Source: Cheiracanthium punctorium (taxonomy: Eukaryota; Arthropoda; Arachnida; Araneae; Cheiracanthiidae). From it: a DNA stretch of 64,000 nucleotides. The notes beneath the pieces are model-generated. The model saw only the letters and a list, made by a program, of their open reading frames with translations, did no database searches and had not been told where the DNA came from. The position numbers and the translations under genes were made by a program. This document shows, piece by piece, positions 34,733 to 46,665 of this stretch; positions within the stretch are counted from its first letter, which is position 1; each line of letters starts with the position of its first letter. The stretch is taken from contig JAWZYV010012535.1 in NCBI GenBank assembly GCA_038373885.1, positions 1 to 64,000 on the forward strand. The letters are read 5' to 3'.

Positions 34733-34866
34733 TAGTGTGAAGCTTAAATTTTTATGTACCAAGATGCAAGAACTAAGCAATGTGTAGCTTAGCTCAGTAA
34801 CATTCTATCTGATCCAATCTTCGGGTTTTCTCTGTTGAAATTATGTCTTTTTTACGAATAAGCCCG

Positions 34867-34929
34867 ATTAGGGGCCGAATGCCTCATATGAAAAGCGAGC
34901 GTAGCGAGTCTGGGGGCCTTGGCCCCTAA
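34867..34929. repeat. Short inverted repeat (ATTAGGGGCC / GGCCCCTAAT)
   Basis: Perfect 10-bp arms enclose about 40 bp containing GAGCGTAGCGAG. It may be a very short MITE or hairpin; function unknown. Confidence 0.5.
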
Positions 34930-36590
34930 TAAGATAAAAAAAAACTTTCTTGTCACCTTTTACAGCGTCTGTAAACCTCAAATGAGTTGCCTAAGAAACA
35001 TTAAAATAAGGATACAGAAATCGTCCCGAGATTTTCGCACCAAGTTACAGAATGCTTGTATCTTGTTCATATGTTTTAGAGAGATAATAAAGGTATTACC
35101 AAATATTCTCGTAAGGTTCTCCACCCAAAAGTAAGGCCACGTTTAAAAAATATATATCTATTTCTTATCCTTTACAGTGGATTTTCATATGCACTGATTG
35201 TTAATAAGATTTTTCTGTGCCTTTATTACAATTTCATGGAGGGAGGGTCCAAAAGTTTAAGTGATTCATTGGACATAACATTGCTTACATGGGTCGTGTT
35301 AGCCAGATTACGTTCGATCTTCAATTCAATCAACCGTTTTGTTTGACTGTTCTTCCGCCACACTTGGGTGAAAAGCCCTGTGTGATATATGCATGTTGGA
35401 CATTCGATATCCGCAACTTTACCACACCAATTCGGGAAAGTTGGTTATTTCGTTCGAATTGTTCAACTTTTTTTGCGACGGAACAATCACAGGCAAGCAA
35501 ACGGAAAGGCTGCAGTGACATGAGAAGTTCACTCATTTTTCAAGATTGCGGCGTGCATTCCTCTCGAATAGAACACAGAAATTTAATCAAAATTTATATC
35601 CGTAATTGAAAAAAATCCCATTTTGAAGATGGTGAAGACCAATTATATAGCGAAAAATAGAACGTGCACATCTAAAACACAACAATAACACACTGCGCAG
35701 CACGCACAAATTAGCTTTCTAGTAAAAGCGTCAATGGTTGATTTCACGCCAAAAATATTGCTGTGTTATTTTAGACTACCGCGACTAGATAGTAACCCTT
35801 ATCCAAACAAACCAGTTGAGTGAAATAGTTGAACAAGTTGAACAAAATAGTTGTCTGAAATGAAAATCCAACTGAACGAGAAGGTGTGATATGGTCATGT
35901 TTTTTATCTTTACAGAGATCCCTACTCAAATCTCTAATAGAGGTAAATTTTAAGTTATTTTCAGGATCTTGGACTGCTAATGAATGTGCACAGAGATAAC
36001 ATGTGGTGTGGGGAAATTGCACATCATCTGTGCACAGTCGTGAATTTCGAGGGTCGGCTCCGTCCTGTAGGTACCAACTGCACTGCTTATATCACTGATT
36101 GCTAAAATAGATTTATATTTTTCAAACAAATCGAAGCATATACAAAATTTCTTTTCAATTAAAAAAAAAGTTCTTTAGTAAAGTCTAAAAATTTCATAAC
36201 GTATCAGTTGTAACAACGGCTAACAACAGCTTTTTAAACAATGGCTTGTGTTTAATTCAAGGCCAAAATGCTCACAAATATAGCGTTCCTTTCTTTAAAT
36301 AAACGTGTTTAGAATTCAAATTCAGAACCATGTTGCGTGTATCACCTCATTTAATAGTGCAAAAAATCAATTGGGCTGCTATTTAAGATGTTAACGGAAC
36401 CGCCTTGGTCATTAAACACTGAAAAGGAGCCACAGTCTTTTTTAACCCCAATTCCAGAATTAAAACATTCTCCCGTGTTTATGCATGCCATTACACCAAG
36501 ACAATGCAATGAATTTTTAATATGTGAACTTAATTAAGGTAAAAATACTTTTTGGAATATTTTCTTCTTCATTCAGGGGTTATTTATTTG
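34930..36590. other. No gene seen
   Basis: Includes a 106-codon open frame at 35289-35609 with no recognisable domain and no exon signals that I would trust. Confidence 0.45.
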
Positions 36591-36597
36591 TTTAAGC

Positions 36598-36732
36598 TGA
36601 CCAAGTGGTGTTAAGTCTAAAGAACCATTTTGGGATGCCTACTGGGTACTGCTCCCATAATAAAAGGGTTAATAGTAGAGGTGAATACCTGTTTGGCAAG
36701 TGCCCGCCCTTGTAAATAAATAAAAATAAACA

Positions 36733-36738
<6 letters not shown>
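36598..36738 (+). mobile_element. tRNA-derived SINE, decayed copy
   Basis: AGTGGTGTTAAGTCTAAAGA and AACCATTTTGGGATGCC followed by CTGCTCCCATAATAAAA and GTGCCCGCCCTTGTAAATAA match the minus-strand SINE at 61795-61578, ending in an A-rich (AAAT)n tail. The B box is lost. Confidence 0.6.

Positions 36739-36739
<1 letters not shown>

Positions 36740-36781
<42 letters not shown>
36740..36781. repeat. (AT)n microsatellite
   Basis: About 21 AT units between the SINE tail and a foldback MITE. Confidence 0.95.
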
Positions 36782-36784
<3 letters not shown>

Positions 36785-37469
36785 GGGGTGTCCCAAAAAG
36801 AGGGTATCACTCCTTAATTTTTTATCTATTAAAAATGAGAGAGCAATGTGAATTGAAAATATGTTCAAAACAAGGTAAGGACTTAAAAAATCTTCTTGTT
36901 ACTTTTCAAAAAATTATAGTTTATACATTTGTATATGATCTCCGTACAAAACAATTCCCAGTTAGTAAAATGTCTCTGCCCTAGAAGTGATGCGGAAAAT
37001 TTGAAAGTTATATCCTAAAAAGCGTCAGAGGCATGCAGCTAAACATATGCTTACTTAAATCACTTTTCAATGATTCACGAAGGAAAAAAATCATGTCGGG
37101 TAATCGCGTTCAAAGAGCTGTACAAAAATTACGAAGGAAAATAATTTTTTGCACCAACTAAACGGCTGCATTTAAATTCATGTATAGCCCCTGACATTCA
37201 TTGTTTAAACATATCTCTAAAACATATTATGATGAAAATCTAAAATTTTGCACATCACCTCATTATTGTATGGGTCACACTTTATTAACTGGAAATTTTT
37301 TTGTACGGGGGTCGCTTACAAATTTAAAAAGTGTCACTTTTTGAAAATGGATGGGAGGAATGCTTCTTCACGTAGCTTTTTTGCCTACCTTATTTTGAAG
37401 ATTTTTTTTCAATTTACATTGCCCACTTAAACTAAAGCGTGTTACCAACTTTTTGGTGCACCCTATATA
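36782..37469. mobile_element. Long foldback MITE, mariner-like ends (copy 2)
   Basis: The left end CGGGGTGTCCCAAAAAG pairs with the right end CTTTTTGGTGCACCCTA. Inner blocks (TACAAAACAATTCCCAGTTA against AACTGGAAATTTTTTTGTAC) are inverted across the centre and match 17966-18650. It sits in TA-rich DNA, consistent with a TA target. Confidence 0.8.
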
Positions 37470-38409
37470 CATGTATATATATATGGCGATTCCATTTCCT
37501 GGTTTTTGGTAATTATCGCGAGGAACTAGCGGAGGGATCCAATTTTTTCCCCATTCCCCACATACAACAACCTTTGAGGGGTTTTGCCCACGCTATAGAC
37601 CATGCTGTAAAAGGGACTTTTCCCAAAAAGGGGGGGGGGACCCAAATCTCATCTTGTGGTGGTCACATTTAGATAAACAAAGACCTTCTTATTTTTTTTC
37701 ATATTCTGGAGTTATCAGCGGATGACAGCACAAATCACGAGTGGGAAAATAGTTTCCCATCGACATTTAAAAATTAATGAAATTGGTGGAAAGTATACTT
37801 CCCACGGCCTTATAAAGGGTTGACATTACTCCCCCCTCGCACAATTTTAATCTTAAGAGCCTCGTCTGAAAATCTTTGTTCAATCAACCAACTCTGTTCC
37901 AATCGATACAAAACAGAGCATTAAACGTTGCTCCCATTCAGTCCCTCCTGGAATTCCGACTCGTCTTTGAAGAAACACTACCCCCCCCCTCTTTACCTCT
38001 GATTTCAATTTATTTTACTAATGACCGCCCAAAGCCATCCTCATTTTCCTTGGGTCTTACAAAGCAGCTCTCAAAGTTTCAATCAAAATGCAATCCGCAC
38101 AACTCGTTTTCTCCTGTATGCTTTTTTCTTTTTACTACTTTTTATACCTTTTATTTAAATGAACATCATAAATATTTACGATTTGCTCATTCTGTATGAA
38201 ATTCGATATATATGTTTTTCTTTGCGTGTGTTCCAAGGATTACATATTCGTTTGTTTTCCTATAGCAAAATGTGGAATTCATAGGATTTGGTTTAGGGAT
38301 GCAAGCTGAGGTTTTCCTTTTCTTTTTATCGATCAAGGCGTACGTTAAAGCTATATCTTTCATCCGAAATTTTCAGAGCTCCTGAGTTGGAGCGGTTCGA
38401 ATTTCATGT
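37470..38409. other. No gene seen
   Basis: Includes G-runs and C-runs and a 107-codon open frame at 37876-38199 without recognisable motifs. No supported gene. Confidence 0.45.
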
Positions 38410-38413
38410 TTAA

Positions 38414-39000
38414 CCCGTTAACGCGCAGTGTTCCCGCTCTGGGAACACCAAACTCTGACGTTTTGACTGTTGCCAGTCACAAAGAATAGATTGGATTTCT
38501 ATAAAAATAGTTGCGGGGGACATAGCTCCAGGAGAGATCCTTTACTTTTTAGCACGTCATTTCCCGTGAAAAAAATTGTCACGATTATTTTTAACAGCAC
38601 TGACATCTGCTGAAAAATGGAAGAATGCGAGAACAGCTGGATAGATTGTTCAATGCTGAAAAAAGGGCAGCCGTTGCCATCGCTCGACTTAACTACCAGC
38701 AAGATGGAGGACGATTGAAACGTTCATCGCGTGACACAGATCTAGAGACCCTTTTTTGACGGCAGTTTGACGGCAGACTTGTAAAACAGCTATGCCTATT
38801 ATTATTATTATTATTATTATTATTTGACGGCAGCTGGCTGTGCGCGAGCACAGCCAGCTGTCGTCAAAAAAGGGTTTCTAGATCTGTGGCGATGAACGCG
38901 ATGAACGTTTCGATCGTCCTCCATCTTCCTGGTAATTAAGTCGAGCGATGGCAACGGCTGCCCTTTTTTCAGCATTGGAAAAGGGTTGCGCCTCAAAGGG
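38414..39000 (+). mobile_element. piggyBac-type MITE with internal inverted duplication
   Basis: TTAA at 38410-38413 precedes CCCGTTAACGCGCAGTG. The right end GCGCCTCAAAGGG is followed by TTGA. A subterminal hairpin GTGTTCCC GCTCT GGGAACAC lies at about 38429. The segment 38645-38760 recurs inverted at 38850-38985 around an (ATT)n tract (38798-38823), making a long hairpin not seen in the simpler copies. No transposase. Confidence 0.82.
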
Positions 39001-39663
39001 TTGACTGCAGATATTAATACGAAATGTGATGTTAGAACCTAGGATAATTTACTGTCATTAACAATATGATACTTTGAAAGGAATTACTATACAAGAATAT
39101 GGTTTTTAATTAAAAATATTTTATTATTATTATTATTAATATTATTTTACAGAATATAAAATAGTGAAAATAGTTGCGATAGATTAGGATCCAAGGGTAG
39201 TAATTATTTAAAAGGAATTTTAGAGATATTCAATTTCAAAACAAGTAACACATAAGAGATAACATAAGTAACATTTATTAAAAATTGCTCATTATGTAAG
39301 TAACATTCATAGCTGTTTTACAAGGGGAAACAAAACATCTCTCATACATTTAGGTTTTGCGTGTAAAAACACTTATTAAAATATACATTAATCCCTTATT
39401 TGCTTACTCTGTTTGTTCCCATTCTTCCAATGACATTACGAAAGCGAATCTATAATTTCCTATCTTATTTTAAATATTCTTTTTTTACTTCAATTTGCAG
39501 TCATCTCTCTAATACTTAACAGGTTAAGAGTTAAAAAGCACATTTCAATAATTTTGGAACACCCTATATAGAAAACATCGCATAGTTACGGTGGTTAAAG
39601 CACGGACAAATAGACGACTACTTTTCAACTTTGTCATAAAGAGACAATAAAAATACAGGGAGC
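39001..39663. other. No gene seen
   Basis: AT-rich. TTTTGGAACACCCTATATAG at 39552 resembles a solo mariner-type foldback end. Confidence 0.4.
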
Positions 39664-39667
39664 TTAA

Positions 39668-40493
39668 TCCATCAACGCCCAGCGTCCTTTCTTGAGAACG
39701 GCCACCCAAAATTTGTCGATCGCAAAAATATATAAGCATCAATTTACTTTTTTACTTCAATTTCTCGAGTGTAGTAAATTTGATTTTCACAAAATACGGT
39801 GAGTTCGCGATAACACGAAGTATTCTCAGTCGAATATTTGGTTATGTCGAAGTTTAATGGAATACTAACACAATTCTGTTTTTTATAACACAATATAATC
39901 TCTGTATTTCGAAGTCTCCCTTTTAAGTTGAAGTTTTTATAAAAAATTTTCATTTCGTGTCATGCTTGGAAACCTGTACTAGAAGAGGGAAAAGAAAACT
40001 ATAATTTTTTTTCTATCTTTAAACTATGTAATCGTTACCATTCAGCTTATTTCACGGGGGTGGAGGGGGGGGGGAAGAAAGATACGTTCTCCACCTTAGG
40101 GTTCGAATTGGGAAGAAACTGTCCATGCATATTTTTCCCTCTTTTAATATTAAAAATACTAACAATTAGTTTTTTTTAAACCATAACAGTACTACTTTAT
40201 CGATTAACTACTCTTGAAAATATAAAATTTAAATTTTTGCAAGAAAAGAGGGAAACCGCTTACACGAACTTCTGATAACGTAAAGTATTTTTCTGGTCCC
40301 TTAGACTTCGAGTTATTGCGAGTTGACTGTACAGCGAGTTGAAAAAGCTAATATTTCACTGTTTACTCATATTCTTTGGGGGGGGGGGGGGCAACAACAT
40401 TCTTCATACCTTACCAATGTCGGCAATTTATTTGTAACTGAAGGCATCAGCATGTATTGTAGAGTGTGATGAAAATGGTCCGACGCTAATGGG
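39668..40493. mobile_element. piggyBac-type MITE hosting a pogo-like MITE
   Basis: TTAA (39664-39667) precedes TCCATCAACGCCCAGCG, and CGACGCTAATGGG precedes TTAA (40494-40497); the ends are imperfect inverted repeats. The element at 59699-59934 has the same end type. Most of the length is the nested element 39797-40329. Confidence 0.7.
39797..40329. mobile_element. pogo-like MITE (nested)
   Basis: Left end CGGTGAGTTCGCGATAACAC and right end GAGTTATTGCGAGTTGACTG are inverted repeats, with TA on both sides (39795-39796, 40330-40331). No transposase is visible. Confidence 0.78.
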
Positions 40494-40569
40494 TTAAACG
40501 CATTTCATAGAATGCTGCATATCAGTTCAAAAAACTTTCATATGAACGCTTGCTATTGCTTCGGAATTA

Positions 40570-40844
40570 ACCCTTTGAGGCGCAACCCTTTCCCATTGCT
40601 GAAAAAAGTGCAGCCTGTCCAGCTGTTCTCGCGTTCTTCCATTTTTCAGCAGATGTCAGTGCTGTTAAAAACAATCGTGACAATTTTTTTTACGGGAAAT
40701 GAACATGCTGAAAAGTAAAGTATTCTCGTGGAGCTATGTCACCCGCAACTATTTTTATGGAAATCAAATCTATTCTTCTTGATTGCAACAGTCAAAACGT
40801 CAGAGTTTGGTGTCCTCACGGCGAGGACACCGCGCGTTAAAGGG
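40570..40844 (-). mobile_element. piggyBac-type MITE, best preserved copy (275 bp)
   Basis: TTAA at 40566-40569 and 40845-40848, with inverted ends CCCTTTGAGGCGC and GCGCGTTAAAGGG. Relative to the other copies it is on the minus strand. The subterminal hairpin reads GGTGTCCTC GCCGT GAGGACACC. It lacks the middle AGATCTAGAGACCC segment of the longer copies. Confidence 0.88.
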
Positions 40845-41404
40845 TTAAAAACTGAATTTGCTATCGCATTCACACACTCGCTTCATTATTATCAACAATA
40901 TTAGGGACACTTAGGGACACCACTGTAACGAATGCGTTAATCCCCCCCCCTTGTGAAAAGAGTAGCTGGAGATGAAATTTTATTGTCTGGGAGATACTTA
41001 ACGAAAACTTCGCACGTCTGTCTGATTCTATTATGTAAATTAACAGAGAGCGATAGAGGGTGATGGTCCACTTAGTTTGGAGTAATTAAACTAATTAATC
41101 ATTGTGAATAGTTACGATTGTCGTTTCTCAGTAATAGAACAATGGTCATTTCATCCATTGCGTTTTCACTTTAGCATGGCCTTATACCTTAACTATTTTT
41201 CTTTTAATTAAGGCCCTGCATTTTTATTTACACTATTATAGAATTAAAAACAAGATCAGTTTAGTAAAATTTTTAACTATACATTTAGAAAAATTAAGGG
41301 GACTTTTAATGTGAGGTGAAAGAAATTGCACGTAAGCAATAAAATTAGTCGACTATGAAAGAAACTAAATTTCACAAGACAACTAAAGAAATTTCACTTT
41401 TTAA

Positions 41405-41560
41405 CTGTATTGTACTGTCTTCAAGGTAAAACTGCGCAAGGGCTCTCTGCCTTGGAGGGGGGGATTCCTTGGTCGGTGACTTTTTAAAAGAGGTTTTCTA
41501 ATGCAAATTCACGTTTCATCTGGAGAAATATAATTGCACCTATAAAATTATCCATGTGAC
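41405..41560 (+). repeat. Dispersed repeat, three-copy family
   Basis: TTGTACTGTCTTCAAGGTAA, GCAAGGGCTCTCTGCC and TTTTCTAATGCAAATTCACG match blocks at 21970 and 50675. Confidence 0.45.
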
Positions 41561-41599
41561 TCAAAACCCCTTCTTTGACGAATTCCAGGAGCCTCATCA

Positions 41600-41672
41600 T
41601 GACCGAGTGGATAAGCCACTGAACATGGTGGACGTCTGAGGAGTGAATGTCCGGTGTTCGAGGCTGCCCATC
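41600..41672 (+). mobile_element. Possible tRNA-derived SINE head
   Basis: TGACCGAGTGGATAAGC resembles a tRNA-Ser/Leu A box, and GGTGTTCGAGGCTG, 50 bp on, a degenerate B box. Acceptor arms do not pair, so it is not a tRNA gene. Tentative. Confidence 0.35.
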
Positions 41673-41906
41673 TAATGGTCTATAGTTTCGATGGGTTTTG
41701 TCCACCTGTAACGTGAATACCCGTTTGCTGACCTTAAATAGTGCTTCAACCGCGACGCCCCCCCTCCCCCGCAGTAGGCTGATACCCCTCCTTCAGGCTT
41801 GTCATAACACAAAAAACAAACAAGCCAATTCCGGTAAGTGAATGTGTTACTGGATTGCGCTGGAATTAAAAAAATAGGATTTGCTCTCGCGCGCATTTTT
41901 ATTATT

Positions 41907-42368
41907 ACTTTCCGAACATGTACCATGTAAGGAAAGTATTGTAATCATGAACTTCGAGATTTTGGTGTATTGACACGTTTTGAGGTCTTCTGAATTAATT
42001 TATGCTATTTTTACGAGATGTATGTATGTGTGTGTATGTGCGTATTTTTGTGTGTATGTGAGTGAACACGATAGCTCCTAAACGGGCTTTCGATTGAGGT
42101 CAAAGCTTCGATTGGGCATTTATGTTATGAACCACCGTCCCAAGACCGGTAATGATTTTGGTGTGCATAGAACTTATAGTTTTTCTACAGGGCTGCGACA
42201 AAAATTTCTTTTACATGGGGGGGGGGATTCTTGAAAGTGCGCTAGCATTTAAACGGTACATTCGATTGACTCAAATTGAAAAAAACTAACAATTTTTGCT
42301 GAATTGTACATCGATTAAAATTTATTTAAATGCTTGGTAATGATCTTAATCGTAAGTGTTCGGAAAGT
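41907..42368. mobile_element. TIR element (462 bp), unclassified MITE
   Basis: Perfect 12-bp inverted ends ACTTTCCGAACA / TGTTCGGAAAGT. The interior has a (GT)n-rich stretch then ACACGATAGCTCCTAAACGG. No coding sequence; target duplication not clear. Confidence 0.65.
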
Positions 42369-42369
42369 C

Positions 42370-43066
42370 GAGTGGAGTCACTCCAATTTTTATTGTTTTG
42401 AAGCTCAGAAGGGCAACAGATTCATTAATTAAACGCACCCCTTCGTGAGCGATGAGTGTCTGTTATCCCAGGAAGGGATTACAGAATCTTTCCATGTTTA
42501 CTTTCGCTATTCAGGTATGCAAATTACAGAGTGCAAGAATGAACGACTATCTACTTGATTTGAAGTGATTAAAATAAGTATGTGTTCCTCTTAGTTAATA
42601 ACGGTAATTTTCCTGAAAAGATTAATAGAAGAGTGCGGTTTCAAAATGACACGCGTATTGAGAGATTTTAGGAAAAATATTTGGATCTAACCGTCGGTCG
42701 TTATTTTTTTTTAAGCAACATTTATTTTACATTGTGAAAAGTGTGAATAAAAGTTCCAATACCCATATTCTTTGAAAACTTTTTGCACGTTCGGAGCGCT
42801 GTTTTTGTTGAACAGCATAAAAAAACGTCCAGTTATAATAATAAACAAGAAAGATGGGTCGTGACAGACGCATACATTAAAGAACTCTTTCCAAATCAGC
42901 AGGATTCAAATGTAATCTTGAAAGATCTCGCAAAAGAACTTTATATGCTATTTCTATCCTTTAAATGAAGATTATGTTGGTATAATCGTTTATATGCATA
43001 TTTTATTGTGTTTGAAATGGATTAGTGTCAATGAACAGCTCTAGAACGCAATGTACTGGAATTCGT
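42370..43066. other. No gene seen
   Basis: AT-rich. The last 60 bp resemble DNA at 44640-44720, so the next element seems to have landed in an older repeat. Confidence 0.4.
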
Positions 43067-44548
43067 TCCCAGACAGCACAGCAAACTTGCATCAAACTTG
43101 CAGCAAGCTTGATTTATCAAGTCAATAAGCTTGAATTAAGCTTGAAAATTCCAATCGTGTAAGCTTGATGCAAGCTTGAATCAAGTGTTCTAGTTTACAC
43201 TTGCCCAGCTTGCATTAAGCTTGACATTTCAAGCTTGAATCAAGCTTGACATTTCAAGCTTAATTTCAAGCTTAAAAAATTTTCCAAAAAAAAAAATATT
43301 TAAATACACGGGGCGCCCGCTGGCTAACGCGCCCCACATAATTTATTTTTCCGCGCATTTTCCCCCCTCTACGCTGAATTTCAATTTAATTTAATCTGTT
43401 TCCATCGAGTGTTCGTCGCTGGGATAGAACCCGGGCCCTTTGGCTTCGCAGTCGAGCACGCTATCCATTCCGCCACCGTAGCCTTGTGCAGCTATGACTA
43501 AAGTTTGAAGTGACTTACCACGCTGTTTTCTCGCCAAATTGATAAGTGGGCGATGTGTTATTTGTTTCTTTTATTTTTCCATGGGATGCATCAGAATTAA
43601 AATAATGCATCAAAATAAATTAAAATAAAATAAAATAAAAAAAAAAAACGTTTTAAAACTTTCAGTACCGCAACACTCATGAAGCAATACTGCTGGCCAA
43701 AATCGAGACAAACGACTGATTTTGAAATCAATTTCGTAGTATAATTGTATTTTATTTTGAAGAATTTCCATATTTGGAAATATAGAATGGGTTTACTTAA
43801 CACAAATTTTGTGTTAAGTAATCTGAAATGAAAGAAACAGATAGTTAAACGTTACTTCGAAATGCTATATCACAGTTGCTAACATGTATGGAATACAAAC
43901 ACTTTAGTCATTTTTGTAAATATTTCTTAAAATAACAAATAATTGAAAAATTTTGCTATTTTTTAACGCTAAAAATTCTCTTTACAAATGTGGTTATTTT
44001 CCTACATATTGGCATGCTATATTGATATAGAGCATTTCGAAGAATTAAATATAAGTTAAAATTAATTTATACAAATGTAAATTTGAATTATTTTCATTAT
44101 TCATACTTTATAATTAAAAAAATTATTTAACTTCTGAATTTTTTTTATCCTTTGTAATTTTATTTTAAAATTACAAAAGTGTAAGATGTAAGATTTTTGG
44201 GCCTTAAAATCTGTATACCCTGGGCATTTGCCCCATTTGCCCTGCCGGTAATATGGCACTGGTAATATAAAATAAAACACATCTTTTACGAACTTTCAGC
44301 AAATATTAGGACGCTAGACAATTAATGTCCATTCACTTTCACAGATGGCGCCATCGACGCTCCTTTAAAAAGGAAAAATCACGCGAGTATCAACTTTCAA
44401 GCTTAAATCAAGCTGTATTTAAACTTGACAATTCAACTTGACTCCTGCAAGCTTGCTGCCAGCGTAGAATGAGTTGAACTGCCAAGCTTGCATTAGTGCG
44501 TCAAATTCAAAGAAATGTCAAACTTGATTTAAGCTTATGTGCTGTCTG
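43067..44548. mobile_element. Non-autonomous DNA transposon with clustered subterminal AAGCTTGA repeats
   Basis: Perfect 13-bp inverted ends CCCAGACAGCACA / TGTGCTGTCTGGG. Inside each end is a cluster of CAAGCTTGAATCAAGCTTGA-type repeats (43080-43280 with more than ten cores; 44395-44530 with several). Such subterminal repeats usually bind transposase. The middle holds a tRNA-like SINE piece (43283-43492) and a hAT-type end near 44225-44250. No transposase gene. Superfamily unassigned. Confidence 0.75.
43283..43492 (-). mobile_element. tRNA-derived SINE-like insertion
   Basis: On the minus strand, GGTGGCGGAATGGATAGC (A-box-like) is followed by GGGTTCTATCCC (B-box-like, 43432-43421), with an anticodon-arm-like segment between. 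Acceptor ends do not pair, so it is tRNA-derived rather than a tRNA gene. Its 3' side (GGGGCGCGTTAGCCAGCGGG) runs into T-rich DNA, with no clear A tail. Confidence 0.55.
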
Positions 44549-46447
44549 GGTTAGAGTGCTCCTTTAAAATAACTTTAAATGGTACATATACTGTTTTCAA
44601 TGGAGAGAAATATTTCGCAATATCTTTTATAACGCATATAAATTTTGATTTGTTTGAAATAGCCGAATATCTCTAAAATACGCTTTTCAATTTGACTGCC
44701 CTTAGAGAGTAATGTATTGGAATTCTTTTGGGTGCGCCTGTAGAAGAACTATGAACTTGCGTACACCATTTTCAACAGGGTAAGCGGTACACTGCATAGA
44801 AGTAACATTTATAAATTTCGTAGTAATCGATTACGGCAGTCACAGCACGGACGGACAGACAGACAAACCGATTTCATAAACACTTTTAAACTCTGTAGGA
44901 ACAGGCTAAAATAATACATTTCGGATAAATAACTACAATTTAGAGAAAATAAACTCTAAATGTAACTTTCAAGTTTAAAAATTGACAATTTTGTAATTAA
45001 ACTTTTCAAAAGCTTCCTTTAGCGCATCTCTACTACAATCTATATGCCAAATTGGATGGAAATCTGCTCACCCATTTCAGTTGTAGAACGCTGGAATCTT
45101 GTTTATAGGGGGAAGAACGGCTAAACCGATTTTAATGATCTCTGATTTGTTGGATTCGCCTCAGCTCCAAATAGCAGAATAACTATTAAAATATCTGAAA
45201 ATCCATCTGTTCCCTAATTTTTTTACGATTTTTCGCAATTTGCAGGGTAGAAAGCTACTCAAATGTCCGATTTCAGCACATAGTTAACAAAGCATTGTTC
45301 AGCATAGTTAACAAATTTTGATTTATTTATTTATTACTTTCAATAATTCAAGTGATACTGACGTCATTTTGATGTCACGAGTGTAAAAATGCACTAAAAA
45401 TCCTAATTAGGTTAACAAGTTTTGACAAAAAATTACACCACTAGCAAAATAATAAACTTCCAACCCGATTATCAGATTCTGTACTAAAGTAAAATAACGT
45501 GTTTTTTTTCCTTCTTCCTTCACTAATTCATGTTAGATATCGCAACTGAGAATGATGTCATTTTGACGTCATTAAGACATGAGTTAAAAAATGAGTTAGA
45601 AATCTAATTTGGTTAAAAGGCATCGACGCAAAAATGTACTATTATAAAAATTTAAAGTATTTTGTTTAATGTGCGGACTACCCTTCGTGATTTTTCAGTC
45701 CTATGATTTTTCAGCAGCCATAATAACGAAAAGAAACTTGCACTTTTAAAAATCGTGCGAAATTCAAATGTAGCCACAAGGTGGAAAATACTAATTAACA
45801 TAATACATAGTATTCGCTATCGGTTTGTCGACGGTCGTGGTATGTATTCCCAAAAATCGCACGAAATGTCATCAAGTTTGGACGACTTTTGCGGTATATT
45901 ATATACATTAGATATACTTTTCTTGGTTAAATTCTAGCAACTTAAGCTTTTGCACAAAAGTTACATCATTAACAAAATAGCTCCGGAAAATACTTGAAAT
46001 ACCGATTAGCTAGGAATAACTCCAACATCTCTCAAATGAACTTTAATAAGCTTTGTTGCAAGGGAGAGTTTTTCAACATCGTATGTTTCAATATTACTCC
46101 GTTTGAAAACTACTTCGCGAAATAACCAGATTCCACTACTCGGGTCAGAACGTGACGTCATAAATTGAAAGTTATCTGAAATTCACAAACACTGCGACAC
46201 AATTGAGAGATTCTAAATAGTTCCTAGAAATTACACAGTTTGGTATTTTTCACGAGCCTTAACCATGGGGGATTTAAATATTTAAATTGGTACATCTTGG
46301 ATATTTTCCACCAGGGCAAGACGAAATATTTTGGTGGTGTTAAATACGCCAATCTGAGAAGAATTGTGTTTAAAAATATATGGAGATCTGTTTTACTGGC
46401 AATGCAGAAATTCCAAAGAATCACCAAAGAGTAGAAAGGCACCATTG
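44549..46447. other. No gene seen
   Basis: AT-rich. ACGGACGGACAGACAGACAA near 44848 resembles the 5' segments of the Helitrons, but the rest does not match. Small direct duplication CATAGTTAACAAA near 45281 and 45302. Confidence 0.4.
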
Positions 46448-46455
46448 GTTTAAAA

Positions 46456-46665
46456 CACATATGGCAGCGTTCGGCCCGCGGACCGGATGTGGACCGCCAA
46501 GGCTTTTGCTCCGGACCGCGTAACATATAAAAACCCCTTATAAAACCCATATAAACCATTTAAAATTCCAATTTACGGCCCATGACTTTGCTTCCATGCT
46601 GCAGTTCTAACTCTTCTAATATCCTAGTGTTTGGCCCGTATCTTTTCAAAGGTTGTCCATACCTG
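46456..46665 (-). mobile_element. hAT MITE (210 bp) with perfect 8-bp target duplication
   Basis: Flanked by GTTTAAAA on both sides (46448-46455, 46666-46673). The ends CACATATGG and CCATACCTG are inverted. The interior (TATAAACCATTTAAAATTCC, ACATATAAAAACCCC) is the inverse of the element at 53458-53647. Confidence 0.85.

Noticed and set aside
35289..35609. 106-residue plus-strand protein
   Set aside because: No domain, no membrane or motif pattern, no splice context, and ordinary AT-rich composition; likely a chance open frame.
37876..38199. 107-residue plus-strand protein
   Set aside because: Low-complexity Phe/Ser/Pro-rich, with a C-run inside; no recognisable homology.
43421..43492. tRNA gene on the minus strand
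   Set aside because: A- and B-box-like segments are present, but the acceptor stem does not form and flanks look like a SINE inside a transposon.
46224..46559. 111-residue minus-strand protein
   Set aside because: Overlaps a hAT MITE boundary and its target duplication, so the frame cannot be an ancestral gene.
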